Position numbers and translations under genes: made by a program | From: Oscillospiraceae bacterium | GTDB lineage: Bacteria > Bacillota > Clostridia > Oscillospirales > Ruminococcaceae | Direction of reading: 5' to 3' | DNA length: 64,000 nt | Assembly: GCA_021200565.1 (NCBI GenBank) | Contig: JAJQGJ010000017.1 | Coordinates: 28,282 to 92,281 of the forward strand | Shown here: positions 28,101 to 37,438 of the stretch, piece by piece | Layout of the letters: each line of letters opens with the position of its first letter | How positions within the stretch are numbered: position 1 is the first letter of the stretch | The notes under the pieces: model-generated | What the model was told of the DNA's origin: nothing | Seen by the model: only the letters and a program-made list of their open reading frames with translations | Database searches by the model: none

Positions 28101-28603
28101 AGGAAGTGAGCATAATGGCAATCTTCCGCTCAAAGAGAGTTCACAATACCAAGGGTGGCTCTCCGATGGCTTTCTGTGTTGTCGAGGATGCAACCTCTGA
28201 GATAGAAATAATAGTCTTCCCAAATATCTACGAATCTGCGAAAGCTCTTCTGAGGAGCGGCGAAAGACTTGCAATTACCGGTAAGCTTTCAATCAAAGAC
28301 GAAGACACTCCAAAGATTCTTGTAGACACTATTCAGAATGTGGATGATTATGTTGAGGAGATAAAGAAAAGACCTCTTTGCCTCAAGCTTGAATCCGCAG
28401 ACAAGGACAAGATTTCTAGGCTTCGCAGCCTCTGCGAGAAAAACAAGGGAGACGGCAGACTTATTGGCTATCTCTCAGATGTAAAGAAGTCCACCGACAT
28501 CAAGGGCGCAAACTCAATCAACATCAGCTCTGAAACCATCTCCGGGCTGATTAAGATATTCGGCACTGATAACGTCAAGTTTACCGTCAAGAAAGGACAA
28601 TGA
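25142..28603 (+). CDS. dnaE: DNA polymerase III alpha subunit DnaE
   Basis: 1153 residues of the bacterial C-family replicase. It has an N-terminal PHP domain (HLHVHSEYSLLDGACRL), the catalytic palm with MPDFDIDFCIEGRQDVI, and VGPGRGSGAGSLVAY. The fingers, helix-hairpin-helix and OB domains follow (VSIMAIFRSKRVHNTKGG). It lacks the proofreading exonuclease insert of PolC, so it is DnaE. It begins three bases after whiA, and its stop overlaps the next open frame. Confidence 0.96.
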   Translation: MANFVHLHVHSEYSLLDGACRLKRLVDRVKELGMDSVAVTDHGNVFATVEFYKIAKAAGIKPIIGCEMYVAPRTRFDKAGKIDNPYHLIILCKNETGYKNLCKLTSLSYTEGFYRKPRIDFELLEKYHEGLVCLSGCIAGEVPRLLSAGDYVNAKKTVLRYRALFGEDYYIEVQNHDFSDETDILPYLFKLSDETGVRLAATNDAHYINRTDAPAQKALMRIATNTALDDPDGMSFPNDEFYIKSEEEMLAAFPGHTEAVYNTAEIAKKCNVEFEFGVTKLPAFSIEGVTDNEAFLRQMSLDGLKKRYGDNVTDEIRARLDYELSVISGMGYVNYYLIVWDFINYAKTHGIPVGPGRGSGAGSLVAYCIGITGIDPIKYNLLFERFLNPERVSMPDFDIDFCIEGRQDVIDYVKRRYGEDHVAQIVTFGTMAAKNAVRDCGRIMGTPYSVIDKVAKAIQFGDTLSSVKENSQEVRELYNSSPQVKELIDMAEQVEGMPRHCSTHAAGVVITAGPVSDYVPLMTNDGQLVTQYTMGVLESLGILKIDFLGLRNLTVIRDAVREIRKIEPDFDIEKIPLDDKEVYKMLSDGDTVGVFQFESQGMTSTIMRLVPEDIEDLIAVISLYRPGPMDSIPTYIRNRHNKNLVTYKTPLLKPILDVTYGCIVYQEQVMQIFRSLAGYSYGRADIVRRAMAKKKHDVLENERKAFIYGEKNPDGTVSCCGCIANGISEKAANELFDEMTSFASYAFNKSHAAAYATVAYETAYLKRHYFKEYMSALLTSVLDNVSKVTEYSAECESKGVKILPPDINQSRDIFVPNEDGIRYGLLAVKSLGKSAINAILQERDKNGRFTSLVDFIRRTRGSEVTARSIESLIMCGAFDCFGTNRRQMLSGYDMIVNAISNETRAGIAGQTDLFGTAETTSTELTLPYVEEYSLTELLEMEKETTGIYISGHPLAAYSCWMTASGMTTAKRIIDGVSDNPPTYRDKQEVSIMAIFRSKRVHNTKGGSPMAFCVVEDATSEIEIIVFPNIYESAKALLRSGERLAITGKLSIKDEDTPKILVDTIQNVDDYVEEIKKRPLCLKLESADKDKISRLRSLCEKNKGDGRLIGYLSDVKKSTDIKGANSINISSETISGLIKIFGTDNVKFTVKKGQ

Positions 28604-28605
28604 CA

Positions 28606-30165
28606 ATGAAAAAATTATTTCAAGGCTTAGTTTGTATGCTCACTATCGCAGTAATACTTTGTACTACAGCCTGCGGCACAGCAGTTATGGAGAACGCTAC
28701 GTTTGGTGACGTAAGAAGTGAGTACAACACATCGCTTGATTTAAGTGAGAACACTTATACCGAGAACAATGCTCCGAGCGACTATTACCAGATCCTAGAA
28801 TTCGAGGATGCTACTTTAGGCGGAAACTGCTCTGTAAAGAGCAATGAGCTCTTCTCCGGCGGCTTGGGCGTTACCGGGCTTAATTCCGACAGCGATTCGA
28901 TGGTATTGTCCTTCATGATTGAAAGCTCCGGCTTCTACAATCTGACTGTTTCTTCACTCACAGCAAACGCCGGAAGAACCAATTATGCCAATCTTGACGG
29001 AAGCTATATAGGCTCTGTAGAATGTGCAACAGCCAACGAAGTCTGCGATGTCACGCTTGAGTACATCTACTTAAGCGCCGGTACTCACGAGTTTTCAATG
29101 ACCGTAAGCTGGGGCTGGGTCGATTATGACTGCCTCACCATCACTGCATCAGATATAAATATCGAAGATGTTTATAACGTCACTTGCTCCCTTTCGAACG
29201 AAAACGCAGATGACAACACTGTAAGACTCTATAACTTCCTTTGCGACATCTATGGCAAGTATACCTTGACCGGTCAGTTCGCCGATGCAAGCAGAGATTC
29301 TGAAGAGTACGAATGGATCACATCAATCACAGGTGAGGAATTCGCAGTTTTAGGTCTTGATATGATGAATTACACACCGGTAGCTCAGGCAAATAACGCC
29401 TCAACTGAAACGGTTGAACGTGCTTATGACTGGTACGTCAACTGTGGTGGAATAGTACAGATTTGCTGGCACTGGCAGTCGCCTGAGGATTACATTTCCG
29501 ACACAGGAGCCTGGTACAATTCATTCTATACCGAATATTCTACAATCGACCTTGACAAAGCCATGAATGGCGAGGATGATGAACTCTATAACCTCTTGGT
29601 TGAGGATATGCACGAGATAGCTTCAAAGCTTCAGATCTTGAGAGACTATGGTGTTCCTGTTCTCTGGAGACCACTCCACGAGGCCTCAGGAGCATGGTTC
29701 TGGTGGGGAGATTGCTCCGCTGAGAGCTACATCAAGCTCTACAGACTTATGTACGAAATATTCACAGAAGAATACGAGCTCACAAACCTCATCTGGGTCT
29801 GGAATGGTCAGGATGCCGACTGGTATCCGGGAGATGACGTAGTCGACATAATCGCCTGGGACATTTATCCTGGCGAAAATGAGTATTCATCTCAGGCGGC
29901 AACGTTCATCGAAGCCTATAAGTGCTCAGATGAAACAAAGCTCGTGGCTCTTTCCGAAAACGGCTGTATTCCCGACCCAGACAATCTTCAGCAGGATAAT
30001 ATTCACTGGCTCTACTGGGGAGTATGGAGCGGCGACTTCGTCTACACCTGGAAAGGCTATAACGAGTCCTACACTGAGGAAAGCATGCTTATAAAGGCAT
30101 ACCAGAGTGACTACACACTGACGCTTGCAGAGCTGCCGGATCTGACAAAATACCGGCTTCAATAA
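28606..30165 (+). CDS. Secreted GH26 beta-mannanase lipoprotein with CBM35-like domain
   Basis: About 519 residues. A lipoprotein signal ends at a TTACG-type lipobox. Residues ~64-185 form a CBM35-like galactose/mannan-binding beta sandwich (ILEFEDATLGG...). The remainder is glycoside hydrolase family 26, with acid/base Glu359 in PLHEASGAWFWWG and nucleophile Glu451 in ALSENGC. It would cleave internal beta-1,4-mannosidic bonds in plant mannans at the cell surface. The ATG at 28606 is preferred: AAAGGA lies nine bases upstream, whereas the ATG at 28600 overlapping dnaE is too close. A polysaccharide-degrading lipoprotein at the end of a replication/wall operon is unusual. Confidence 0.88.
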   Translation: MKKLFQGLVCMLTIAVILCTTACGTAVMENATFGDVRSEYNTSLDLSENTYTENNAPSDYYQILEFEDATLGGNCSVKSNELFSGGLGVTGLNSDSDSMVLSFMIESSGFYNLTVSSLTANAGRTNYANLDGSYIGSVECATANEVCDVTLEYIYLSAGTHEFSMTVSWGWVDYDCLTITASDINIEDVYNVTCSLSNENADDNTVRLYNFLCDIYGKYTLTGQFADASRDSEEYEWITSITGEEFAVLGLDMMNYTPVAQANNASTETVERAYDWYVNCGGIVQICWHWQSPEDYISDTGAWYNSFYTEYSTIDLDKAMNGEDDELYNLLVEDMHEIASKLQILRDYGVPVLWRPLHEASGAWFWWGDCSAESYIKLYRLMYEIFTEEYELTNLIWVWNGQDADWYPGDDVVDIIAWDIYPGENEYSSQAATFIEAYKCSDETKLVALSENGCIPDPDNLQQDNIHWLYWGVWSGDFVYTWKGYNESYTEESMLIKAYQSDYTLTLAELPDLTKYRLQ

Positions 30166-30203
30166 CGCTAAATCCAACACTAAAATATATTGGAGGAGTT
30201 AAT

Positions 30204-30827
30204 ATGATTAAACTACTGTTTCAAGGTGACAGCATCACTGACATGGGCAGAGACCGTGAAAACATTCACGACCTCGGCTGGGGATACCCGAGATATGCCG
30301 CACCTGCGCTGAGGGAGCTTTGCCCGGACGTCGAATTTGAATTCGTCGATCTCGCAATCGGCGGCGATCAGACATCTAATCTTGTTGAGCGTCTCGAAAG
30401 CGATTTCGTCGAGGTTCAGCCGGACATATGCTCAATTCTCATCGGCATCAATGATGTATGGAGCCATGCAGGTGAAAGAGACTGGATGAGTGACGAACAG
30501 TTCGAGAAGAACTACAGAACCATTCTTGATGCTATGAAAGAAAGAACTCATGCAAGAATCATGCTTATGGAACCGTTTCTGATTCCTGTTCCTGACAAGC
30601 TCTACTTCAGAGAAGACCTCTACAAGAAGACCGAGGTTATAAGAAAGCTTGCTCGTGAGTATGCAGACGTGTATGTTCCGCTCGATGGACTTCTCAATTC
30701 TGCATTCATAGGAGATGATCCCGTCAGCTTCGCAGAGGATGGCGTTCATCCCACAGAAAAGGGTGCAAGGCTCATCGGTCAGATTTATGCCGAGTACATG
30801 AAGAAAATTGTAGACAAAATCAAATAG
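30204..30827 (+). CDS. SGNH/GDSL hydrolase (probable carbohydrate esterase)
   Basis: 207 residues of the SGNH fold. Block I is GDSITD with catalytic Ser10, block II the AIGGDQ glycine, block III GINDVW, and block V DGVHPTEKG supplies the Asp/His pair. No signal peptide, so cytoplasmic. Its length and motifs match acetylxylan-esterase-like GDSL enzymes, and it directly follows the GH26 mannanase, suggesting removal of acetyl groups from imported mannan or xylan oligosaccharides (inference). GGAGGAG lies before the ATG, and a terminator follows. Confidence 0.85.
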   Translation: MIKLLFQGDSITDMGRDRENIHDLGWGYPRYAAPALRELCPDVEFEFVDLAIGGDQTSNLVERLESDFVEVQPDICSILIGINDVWSHAGERDWMSDEQFEKNYRTILDAMKERTHARIMLMEPFLIPVPDKLYFREDLYKKTEVIRKLAREYADVYVPLDGLLNSAFIGDDPVSFAEDGVHPTEKGARLIGQIYAEYMKKIVDKIK

Positions 30828-30837
30828 TCGGAATTAG

Positions 30838-30870
30838 TACGCTTCTCTTGGAAAAGGGAAGCGTATTTTC
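30838..30870 (+). terminator. Terminator ending the murD-esterase run
   Basis: TACGCTTC pairs with GAAGCGTA across a loop, followed by TTTTCTT. It closes the long same-strand run that starts at 17.2 kb. Confidence 0.8.
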
Positions 30871-30905
30871 TTAAGAAAATTAGGGCTTTATAGTGCACAG
30901 GGTTC

Positions 30906-30934
30906 TTGAAATATGTCGCTTGAAGTGGTATAAT
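30906..30934 (+). promoter_or_regulatory. Strong sigma-A promoter of the recJ-relA run
   Basis: TTGAAA (30906-30911), a 17-bp spacer and TATAAT (30929-30934), with an extended TGG directly before the -10. It lies 44 bp before the recJ ATG. Confidence 0.75.
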
Positions 30935-30977
30935 ATCACCATTCGCTAGTAATTTCGGAATGGGAGAAGGCTCTAAA

Positions 30978-33017
30978 ATGAAAAGATGGGAAGTAAGAGA
31001 AATAAATACAGATGCTGTCAAAGAAACTCTTAGTTCGACCGACCTCTCCGAGCTCACAGCTGAAATTATGTCCGCAAGGGGATATAATAGCATTGATGAT
31101 ATAAAAGCTTTTTTCAATGGGACTGAGCTCAGCGACCCATATCTCCTTCCTGACATGGACAAGGCAGTTGAGACCATAAATCAGGCAATAGAAAACGGCG
31201 AAACAATCTGCGTCTATGGCGATTATGATTGCGATGGAGTCACTTCAACAGCAATCCTATATGATTATTTCATAAATATGGGAGTCGAAACTCTTTGCTA
31301 CATTCCTGAGCGGAGTGAGGGCTACGGGTTGAATTTGAGAGCTATCGACGAAATCCGCCAGAACGGCGCAACTCTCATCGTAACCGTTGACAACGGCATA
31401 ACTGCCGTCAGGGAAGCTGACTATATTTATGAACTTGGCATGAAGCTTGTCGTCACTGACCATCACCAGCCTGCCGAAGCTCTTCCAAGAGCGGAAGCAT
31501 TAGTTGACCCATATCTTGAGAATTGCAAATCCGAGTTCAAAGACTTCGCTGGCGTCGGAGTGGCTTTGAAGCTGCTTTGTGCTCTTGAAGAGGGTGGAGC
31601 CGATTTCATAGTTGAACAATATGCCGACATCTGCGCAATAGGGACAATAGCTGATATAGTTCCGCTTACTTCCGAAAACAGAACCATAGCAAATATGGGT
31701 CTTGCACAGCTTAAGTACACCGAACGTGAAGGTCTTGTGAGCCTTATCGAGCAGAGCGGAATCAACCGTGATAGTATAAATTCTTCGTCGGTGGCATATT
31801 TCCTGGCGCCCAGAATCAACGCAGCAGGGCGTTTCGGTTCGGCTTTAACTGCTTTAGACATGCTCGTAACAGAGGGCAACGAAGCGGTTGAAAACGCACG
31901 TAAACTGACCACTCTCAATGATCAGAGAAAGCAGTGCGAAGCAGAAATCATCTCCGAAATCGGCGCTTATATATCCGAAAATCCCGACATCGTCCATGAC
32001 AGAGTTATTATTTTAAGCGGCAAGGGTTGGCATCATGGAGTAATCGGAATAGTAGCGGCAAGGCTTCTTGAGAGGTACGAAAGACCGGTTGTGATTCTTT
32101 CAATAGATGATAATGGCTTTGCTGTCGGCTCTGCAAGAAGCATCCAGGGCTTCAACATCTTCAAGTGCTTTGATTCATGTAAAGAGATATTAGTTAAGTA
32201 TGGCGGGCACGAATGCGCTGGAGGTCTCACTGTCAAAGAATTGGATATTCCCAGACTTAAAGAGATGATTCTTTCTTATGCCAAGGAGAATTTCCCGACA
32301 ATGCCGAGGTTCACGCTGACCGCTGATAAGCTCCTCAGAGGAGCAGATATAACTGAGAAAAATATAGCAGACCTTGCAAGAATTGAGCCTTTCGGAGCTG
32401 GTAATCCTGAACCTCTGTTTGCTCTTTCGGGAGCGGCGGTTCTCAAGGTTGTTCCACTTAAAAATGGCGAACACACAAAGCTCGAAGTTTCCTATGACGG
32501 CGTTCATCTCAGCTGTCTGATGTTCAGACGAAAGACCGTTTCCGCAGGAATTCAGGCTGGCGATAAGGTAGACCTGATGGGAACGCTTTCCATAAACGAA
32601 TATAATGGGAGAAAGAGCTTCACATTAACGGTGACAGATTATCGTCTCCATGGAATCAGGCAGGACAGCTATTTTGCAGCATACGACGCATATGAAAGCT
32701 TCCGTCGGGGTGAAGAGCTTCCATTAGAAATCCTCAAGAAAGGTAGACCGTCCCGTGAAGAGCTGGTTTCCATATATAAATACGCTTCCGGACTAAAAGC
32801 ACCGTTTGCTGTTGCGAACCTATCATGTCGGCTCGGAATAAACTGCTTTAAGCTGTCAGTTGCTGTAGACGCTTTCTGCGAGACGGGACTTTCAAGGACA
32901 GCCGAAAACGGCTACATAGAATTGACTTCACCCAAAGCAAGGGTGGACATAGAAAGCTCCGTGACGCTTCATCGTCTCGACAGCCTGATTAAAGAATATG
33001 AAAATGCACAAGAATAA
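30978..33017 (+). CDS. recJ: Single-stranded-DNA exonuclease RecJ
   Basis: About 679 residues of the DHH family. Metal-binding motifs are DYDCDGVTS from Asp82 and VTDHHQP at Asp161-His-His, with the DHHA1-domain GGHECAGG further on and a C-terminal OB-like domain. It is a 5'-3' ssDNA exonuclease used in recombination and mismatch repair. The ATG at 30978 has GGGAGAAGG upstream; an earlier GTG-like reading is not needed. recJ before relA is a conserved clostridial order. Confidence 0.93.
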   Translation: MKRWEVREINTDAVKETLSSTDLSELTAEIMSARGYNSIDDIKAFFNGTELSDPYLLPDMDKAVETINQAIENGETICVYGDYDCDGVTSTAILYDYFINMGVETLCYIPERSEGYGLNLRAIDEIRQNGATLIVTVDNGITAVREADYIYELGMKLVVTDHHQPAEALPRAEALVDPYLENCKSEFKDFAGVGVALKLLCALEEGGADFIVEQYADICAIGTIADIVPLTSENRTIANMGLAQLKYTEREGLVSLIEQSGINRDSINSSSVAYFLAPRINAAGRFGSALTALDMLVTEGNEAVENARKLTTLNDQRKQCEAEIISEIGAYISENPDIVHDRVIILSGKGWHHGVIGIVAARLLERYERPVVILSIDDNGFAVGSARSIQGFNIFKCFDSCKEILVKYGGHECAGGLTVKELDIPRLKEMILSYAKENFPTMPRFTLTADKLLRGADITEKNIADLARIEPFGAGNPEPLFALSGAAVLKVVPLKNGEHTKLEVSYDGVHLSCLMFRRKTVSAGIQAGDKVDLMGTLSINEYNGRKSFTLTVTDYRLHGIRQDSYFAAYDAYESFRRGEELPLEILKKGRPSREELVSIYKYASGLKAPFAVANLSCRLGINCFKLSVAVDAFCETGLSRTAENGYIELTSPKARVDIESSVTLHRLDSLIKEYENAQE

Positions 33018-33033
33018 GTGAGGAGGGAACAGT

Positions 33034-35310
33034 ATGGCAGAAGTAGATAAAGAAATAAAAACCGAAGTAAAGGTTGAAACATCGAAAAAGGTGGTTTTAA
33101 CTGCTGAGGAGAACGGAAGAATTGCGGATGAAGCTTATAAGGGCTTCATTGATTCAATAGTTGCTCTCGATAAAAATTATAATATCGAAAAGATTGAGCA
33201 GGCTTATCAGCTTGCTCGTGAAAAGCATGCAGGACAGTTTCGTGAATCTGGAGAGCCATACATCATCCACCCGATAGCTGTTGCAAAGATATTGGTCGAA
33301 CTTGGCATGGATGCGGATACCATCTGTGCGGCACTTCTCCACGATGTTATTGAAGACACCGGCACTCCCTACGGCGAGCTTAAAAAGAGATTTGGCGAGG
33401 ATGTCGCCAACCTCGTCGACGGTGTTACAAAGCTGAATCAGGTCGCCCTCTACTCAAAGGAGGAGCAGCAGGCGGAGAATATCCGAAAAATGCTTCTCTC
33501 AATGTCGAAGGACATAAGAGTCATCATAATAAAGCTTGCTGACAGACTCCATAACATGAGAACACTCGGTTATCGCAGTGAGGAAAAGAGGAGAAGCGTA
33601 TCCCTTGAAACGATGAGCATATTCGTCCCTCTTGCAAACCGTTTGGGAATCAGACAGATGAAAGAGGAGCTTGAGGATTTAGCATTCTCATACCTTGACC
33701 CCTTTGCCTACAACGAAATAGAGCAGCTTCTTGAGAAATCAAAGCCTGAGCGTGAAGCCTTTATCGAGCAGATCAAAAAGCGTCTTGCCAAGAGGCTTGA
33801 GCAGGACTTCAATCCTCTCCCGACAATCGAGGGAAGAGTCAAGAGTGCCTATGGAATTTATAAGAAGGTTTATGAGCAGGGAAAGCTCTTTGATGAGATA
33901 TATGACAAATATGCTGTTCGTGTTATAGTCAACACAGTAACCGAGTGTTACTATGTGCTTGGCATAGTTCATGATATGTTCCAGCCGATCCCAAACAGGT
34001 TCAAGGACTATATTTCCACTCCGAAAGCCAATATGTACCAGAGTCTCCATACAACCGTTATGGGTAGGGAAGGAATACCTTTCGAAGTTCAGATAAGAAC
34101 CTACGAGATGCACCACACCGCAGAATATGGAATTGCTGCACACTGGAAATACAAAGAAGGCGTCAAGGGCAAATATAAGTATGATGGTCGCCTTAATTGG
34201 GTCAGACAAATTCTTGACAGCCAGCAGGAATCAAATGACGTTGAGGATATAGTCAGAGCTATCAAGGATGACCTTGCTCCCGAGGATGTATTCGCTATGA
34301 CTCCTAAGGGTGATGTTATTTCTTTGCCGCTTGGAGCTACGGTCATCGACTTTGCGTATGCTATACACACTCAGGTCGGACACCGGATGACGGGGGCAAA
34401 GGCTGACAAGAAGCTAGTACCTCTTGATTATCAGATAAAGACCGGCGAGATAATCGAAATTATAACCACCAAGGATCCGAATCATGGTCCCAACAGAGCC
34501 TGGCTAAACATCTGCCAGACCAATGAGGCAAAGTCCAAGATTCGTTCCTGGTTCAAAAAGGAACGCAGAGAAGAAAATATCACCGAAGGAAAACAGGAGC
34601 TCGAGCGTGAATTCAAACGTAATCTGATAAGAGTTCCCGAGGGCGAGCTTGAAGACTTCCTGTCTCTTGACATGAAGCGCCATAACTGCGAAACCCTTGA
34701 TGATTTCTATGCAGCAATCGGCTATGGCGGCGTCACGCTGTCGAAGATTATGCCGAGGCTCAAGGATGAGTATACGAAGAAGTACATCCAGACTGCAAGC
34801 TATAACGACAATCAGAATAACCCTGATCAGTTCTCAGGAAGAAAGAAGCCGAGCTCCGGTATCATTGTTGATGGAATGGACAACTGCGTCGTCAAGCTCT
34901 CTCAGTGCTGTTCACCGCTTCCGGGCGACGATATTATCGGATTTATTACTCGAGGTCATGGTGTCTCTGTCCACAAATGCGACTGTATAAATTATCTCTC
35001 ACAGAAAGATAACGAACCCGAACGTTGGATTCCTGTCCATTGGGCGGGTAAGGATGAAACAGCAAGCAATTACTACAAGGTAGTTCTTGATGTAATCGGT
35101 TATGATAGAATAGGAATTCTTGCTGACATCATGTCCTGTTTGCAGGAAACGAGAACGATGACCTATGAATCCACAGCAAGGGTCCTCAAAAACGGCAACG
35201 CAAGCATCACGCTGACTATTAGTGTAGCCGGAACCGCAGAGCTCCAGAATGTTATAACCAGGCTCAAGAAGGTTGAGGGAGTATTCTCGGTTGAAAGAAG
35301 CTCAAAGTAG
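33034..35310 (+). CDS. relA: Bifunctional (p)ppGpp synthetase/hydrolase RelA/SpoT
   Basis: 758 residues. The N-terminal HD hydrolase is intact (His103-Asp104 in LLHDVIEDT). The synthetase domain contains TTVMGREGIPFEVQIRT and HHTAEYGIAAHWKYKEG. A TGS domain (TPKGDVISLPLGATVIDFAY, about residue 421 on) and a C-terminal ACT domain follow. With both catalytic sites conserved, it is a long bifunctional Rel that makes and degrades the stringent-response alarmones. GAGGAGGG precedes the ATG. Confidence 0.96.
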   Translation: MAEVDKEIKTEVKVETSKKVVLTAEENGRIADEAYKGFIDSIVALDKNYNIEKIEQAYQLAREKHAGQFRESGEPYIIHPIAVAKILVELGMDADTICAALLHDVIEDTGTPYGELKKRFGEDVANLVDGVTKLNQVALYSKEEQQAENIRKMLLSMSKDIRVIIIKLADRLHNMRTLGYRSEEKRRSVSLETMSIFVPLANRLGIRQMKEELEDLAFSYLDPFAYNEIEQLLEKSKPEREAFIEQIKKRLAKRLEQDFNPLPTIEGRVKSAYGIYKKVYEQGKLFDEIYDKYAVRVIVNTVTECYYVLGIVHDMFQPIPNRFKDYISTPKANMYQSLHTTVMGREGIPFEVQIRTYEMHHTAEYGIAAHWKYKEGVKGKYKYDGRLNWVRQILDSQQESNDVEDIVRAIKDDLAPEDVFAMTPKGDVISLPLGATVIDFAYAIHTQVGHRMTGAKADKKLVPLDYQIKTGEIIEIITTKDPNHGPNRAWLNICQTNEAKSKIRSWFKKERREENITEGKQELEREFKRNLIRVPEGELEDFLSLDMKRHNCETLDDFYAAIGYGGVTLSKIMPRLKDEYTKKYIQTASYNDNQNNPDQFSGRKKPSSGIIVDGMDNCVVKLSQCCSPLPGDDIIGFITRGHGVSVHKCDCINYLSQKDNEPERWIPVHWAGKDETASNYYKVVLDVIGYDRIGILADIMSCLQETRTMTYESTARVLKNGNASITLTISVAGTAELQNVITRLKKVEGVFSVERSSK

Positions 35311-35319
35311 GTGCATACT

Positions 35320-35949
35320 ATGGATATAATCACAATCCCTGACATGGGGGATTTTGCAACCAATGCGTATATAGTCAGCTCTGGCAACATTGCTGTCCTG
35401 ATTGATGCGCCATGTTATCCTGATATAATTATGGATAGGTTAGGAGAACTCAAGCTCGAAGCAATTCTCCTGACCCATGGTCACGTCGATCATATCTCAG
35501 CAGCAGGGGAGCTCAAAGAGAAAACCGGTTGCAAGGTTTATATCTCACATGAAGATGAGCCGATGCTCCGAAGCTCTAAGCTTTGCCGTGCTGATTATTT
35601 TTCTGTTCCATTCTACCCGTGTAAAGGTGCCGAATGCTTTTCCGATGGCGATGAGCTTATTTTCGGTGATATGACTTTCAAAGTCGTGTCTACCAAAGGT
35701 CACACCTACGGCTCTGTTTCGTTTATCATCGATGATGTCATATTCTCCGGCGACACTCTCTTTGCCGGTAGCATTGGCAGAGTTGACATCGGAGGAAGCA
35801 CTTTCGGAGACATAATTTCTTCGATAGATAAGCTCTACAAGCTTGCTGACGGCAAGAACATGCGGGTTTTCTCCGGACATGGACCAGTGACTGACTTGTA
35901 TTCGGAACTTATCGAAAATCCCTATTTAGGTGCTCTCAGAGGTCAGTAA
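35320..35949 (+). CDS. MBL-fold metallo-hydrolase (glyoxalase II-like)
   Basis: About 209 residues. The metal-binding HGHVDH motif is at His53-His58, with further ligands in STKGHTYGS, SGDTLF and FSGHGP. It belongs to the small glyoxalase II-like hydrolases usually found between relA/dtd and hemZ in clostridia; the substrate is unproven. The ATG at 35320 is favoured over GTG 35311, which sits on the AGGTG site. Confidence 0.88.
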   Translation: MDIITIPDMGDFATNAYIVSSGNIAVLIDAPCYPDIIMDRLGELKLEAILLTHGHVDHISAAGELKEKTGCKVYISHEDEPMLRSSKLCRADYFSVPFYPCKGAECFSDGDELIFGDMTFKVVSTKGHTYGSVSFIIDDVIFSGDTLFAGSIGRVDIGGSTFGDIISSIDKLYKLADGKNMRVFSGHGPVTDLYSELIENPYLGALRGQ

Positions 35950-35950
35950 G

Positions 35951-37426
35951 ATGTTTACACTTGTTTTTTCGGGAAATGATTTTAAGTATGAGCTTGAAGC
36001 TGTCTCCAAGCTCTTTTTCCCTGCACAGAGCTTCGGCTTTATATTTTTGGATACAGAAGAGAATAAAGAGCTACCGGATGATAATTTTGCGTTAGTAGAA
36101 AGAATCGGCGAACTTTTGAAGGTCAACGTTACACTTGATGGGAAAGTAGCTTCTGAGAGTCTTACACTTCCTCTTGACACTGAGGACTTTGATGACGAAT
36201 GCGAATTTCAGCTTGGAAAGCTTCTTTTCTTGTGCCTGAGAACTCTTACCGGAATCTCGCCAGAGTGGGGAATACTGACTGGTGTCCGACCTGTCAAGCT
36301 GATAAATAAGCTAAGGGCAAAAGGCTTCGACTTTGAAGAGTCATCTGAGTACCTTACTGACAGGTACCTTATGACAGATGAAAAGATAAAGGTAGGTTGG
36401 AAGACTGCTGAGAATCAGGATGCGGTTGTGTCAGCTATGCCAGAGCGTTCGTTCAGCTTATATGTTGATATTCCGTTTTGTCCGACGAGGTGTACATATT
36501 GCTCATTCATCTCTCAGACTGTCGGAAGCTTTAAAAAGCTGATGCCTGAATATGTCGAAAAGCTTTGCGAAGAAATATCATTCACAGGGGAACTAGTAAA
36601 GGACAAAGGCTTGACGTTAGATACTGTTTACTTTGGCGGAGGAACTCCTACGTCGATAGAAGCGAAAGATTTAGACAGAATAATGCGTGAGATTACTTCT
36701 TCGTTTGATCTGTCTCATATCCGTGAATATACCGTTGAAGCCGGGAGACCAGATACTATCACATCTGAAAAATTAGACGTTATCAAGGCTAATGGCGGCG
36801 ACAGAGTCAGCATAAATCCTCAGACGCTAAATGAAGAGGTTCTGAAAGCCATCGGCAGAAGCCACACCGTCAGCGAATTTCTTTCAAGCTATGAGCTTGC
36901 AAAGTCTAAAGGCTTCAAAGCTATTAATGTCGACCTGATTGCCGGACTTCCAGGCGACAAGCTTGACAGCTTTACAAAGTCTGTTGACGGAGTGATGGAT
37001 CTTGAACCTGAGAACATAACTGTTCATGCCCTTTCGATCAAGCGTGCATCTGAGCTGATGGCAAGGCGAAGCCTCGGCGACGGCGAGCTCTGCGAAAGGA
37101 TGATTAAGTATTCAACAGAAAGGCTCATGAACGCCGGTTACAGCCCCTATTACCTCTATCGCCAGAAGAATCAGCTCGGCAATCAGGAGAATATAGGCTG
37201 GGCTCTTGACGGCTATGCCGGGATATATAACATCAACATCATGGAGGAAGTTCAGACGATTTTGTCTGTGGGAGCGGGAGGAACTACAAAGCTTGTTTTG
37301 TCTCGGGGAGACGGCGATCGTCTCAACCGCTTCTTCAATCCGAAATATCCGCTTGAATACATCAAGCATTTCGATACGGTTCTTTCAAGAAAACAGGAAG
37401 CCGGCAAGCTTCTTAGCTTGATATAA
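35951..37426 (+). CDS. hemZ: Coproporphyrinogen dehydrogenase HemZ (radical SAM)
   Basis: About 491 residues. A long N-terminal domain (to about residue 165) precedes the radical-SAM core with Cys177-x3-Cys181-x2-Cys184 in FCPTRCTYCSF, then YFGGGTPTSIEAKDL and YTVEAGRPDTIT, the HemN/HemZ signatures. Annotated function is oxygen-independent coproporphyrinogen oxidation, though HemN-like paralogues can have other roles. GAGG lies upstream of the ATG at 35951; a GTG at 35930 is within the MBL gene. Confidence 0.9.
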   Translation: MFTLVFSGNDFKYELEAVSKLFFPAQSFGFIFLDTEENKELPDDNFALVERIGELLKVNVTLDGKVASESLTLPLDTEDFDDECEFQLGKLLFLCLRTLTGISPEWGILTGVRPVKLINKLRAKGFDFEESSEYLTDRYLMTDEKIKVGWKTAENQDAVVSAMPERSFSLYVDIPFCPTRCTYCSFISQTVGSFKKLMPEYVEKLCEEISFTGELVKDKGLTLDTVYFGGGTPTSIEAKDLDRIMREITSSFDLSHIREYTVEAGRPDTITSEKLDVIKANGGDRVSINPQTLNEEVLKAIGRSHTVSEFLSSYELAKSKGFKAINVDLIAGLPGDKLDSFTKSVDGVMDLEPENITVHALSIKRASELMARRSLGDGELCERMIKYSTERLMNAGYSPYYLYRQKNQLGNQENIGWALDGYAGIYNINIMEEVQTILSVGAGGTTKLVLSRGDGDRLNRFFNPKYPLEYIKHFDTVLSRKQEAGKLLSLI

Positions 37427-37438
37427 CGAGGTGAGAGA

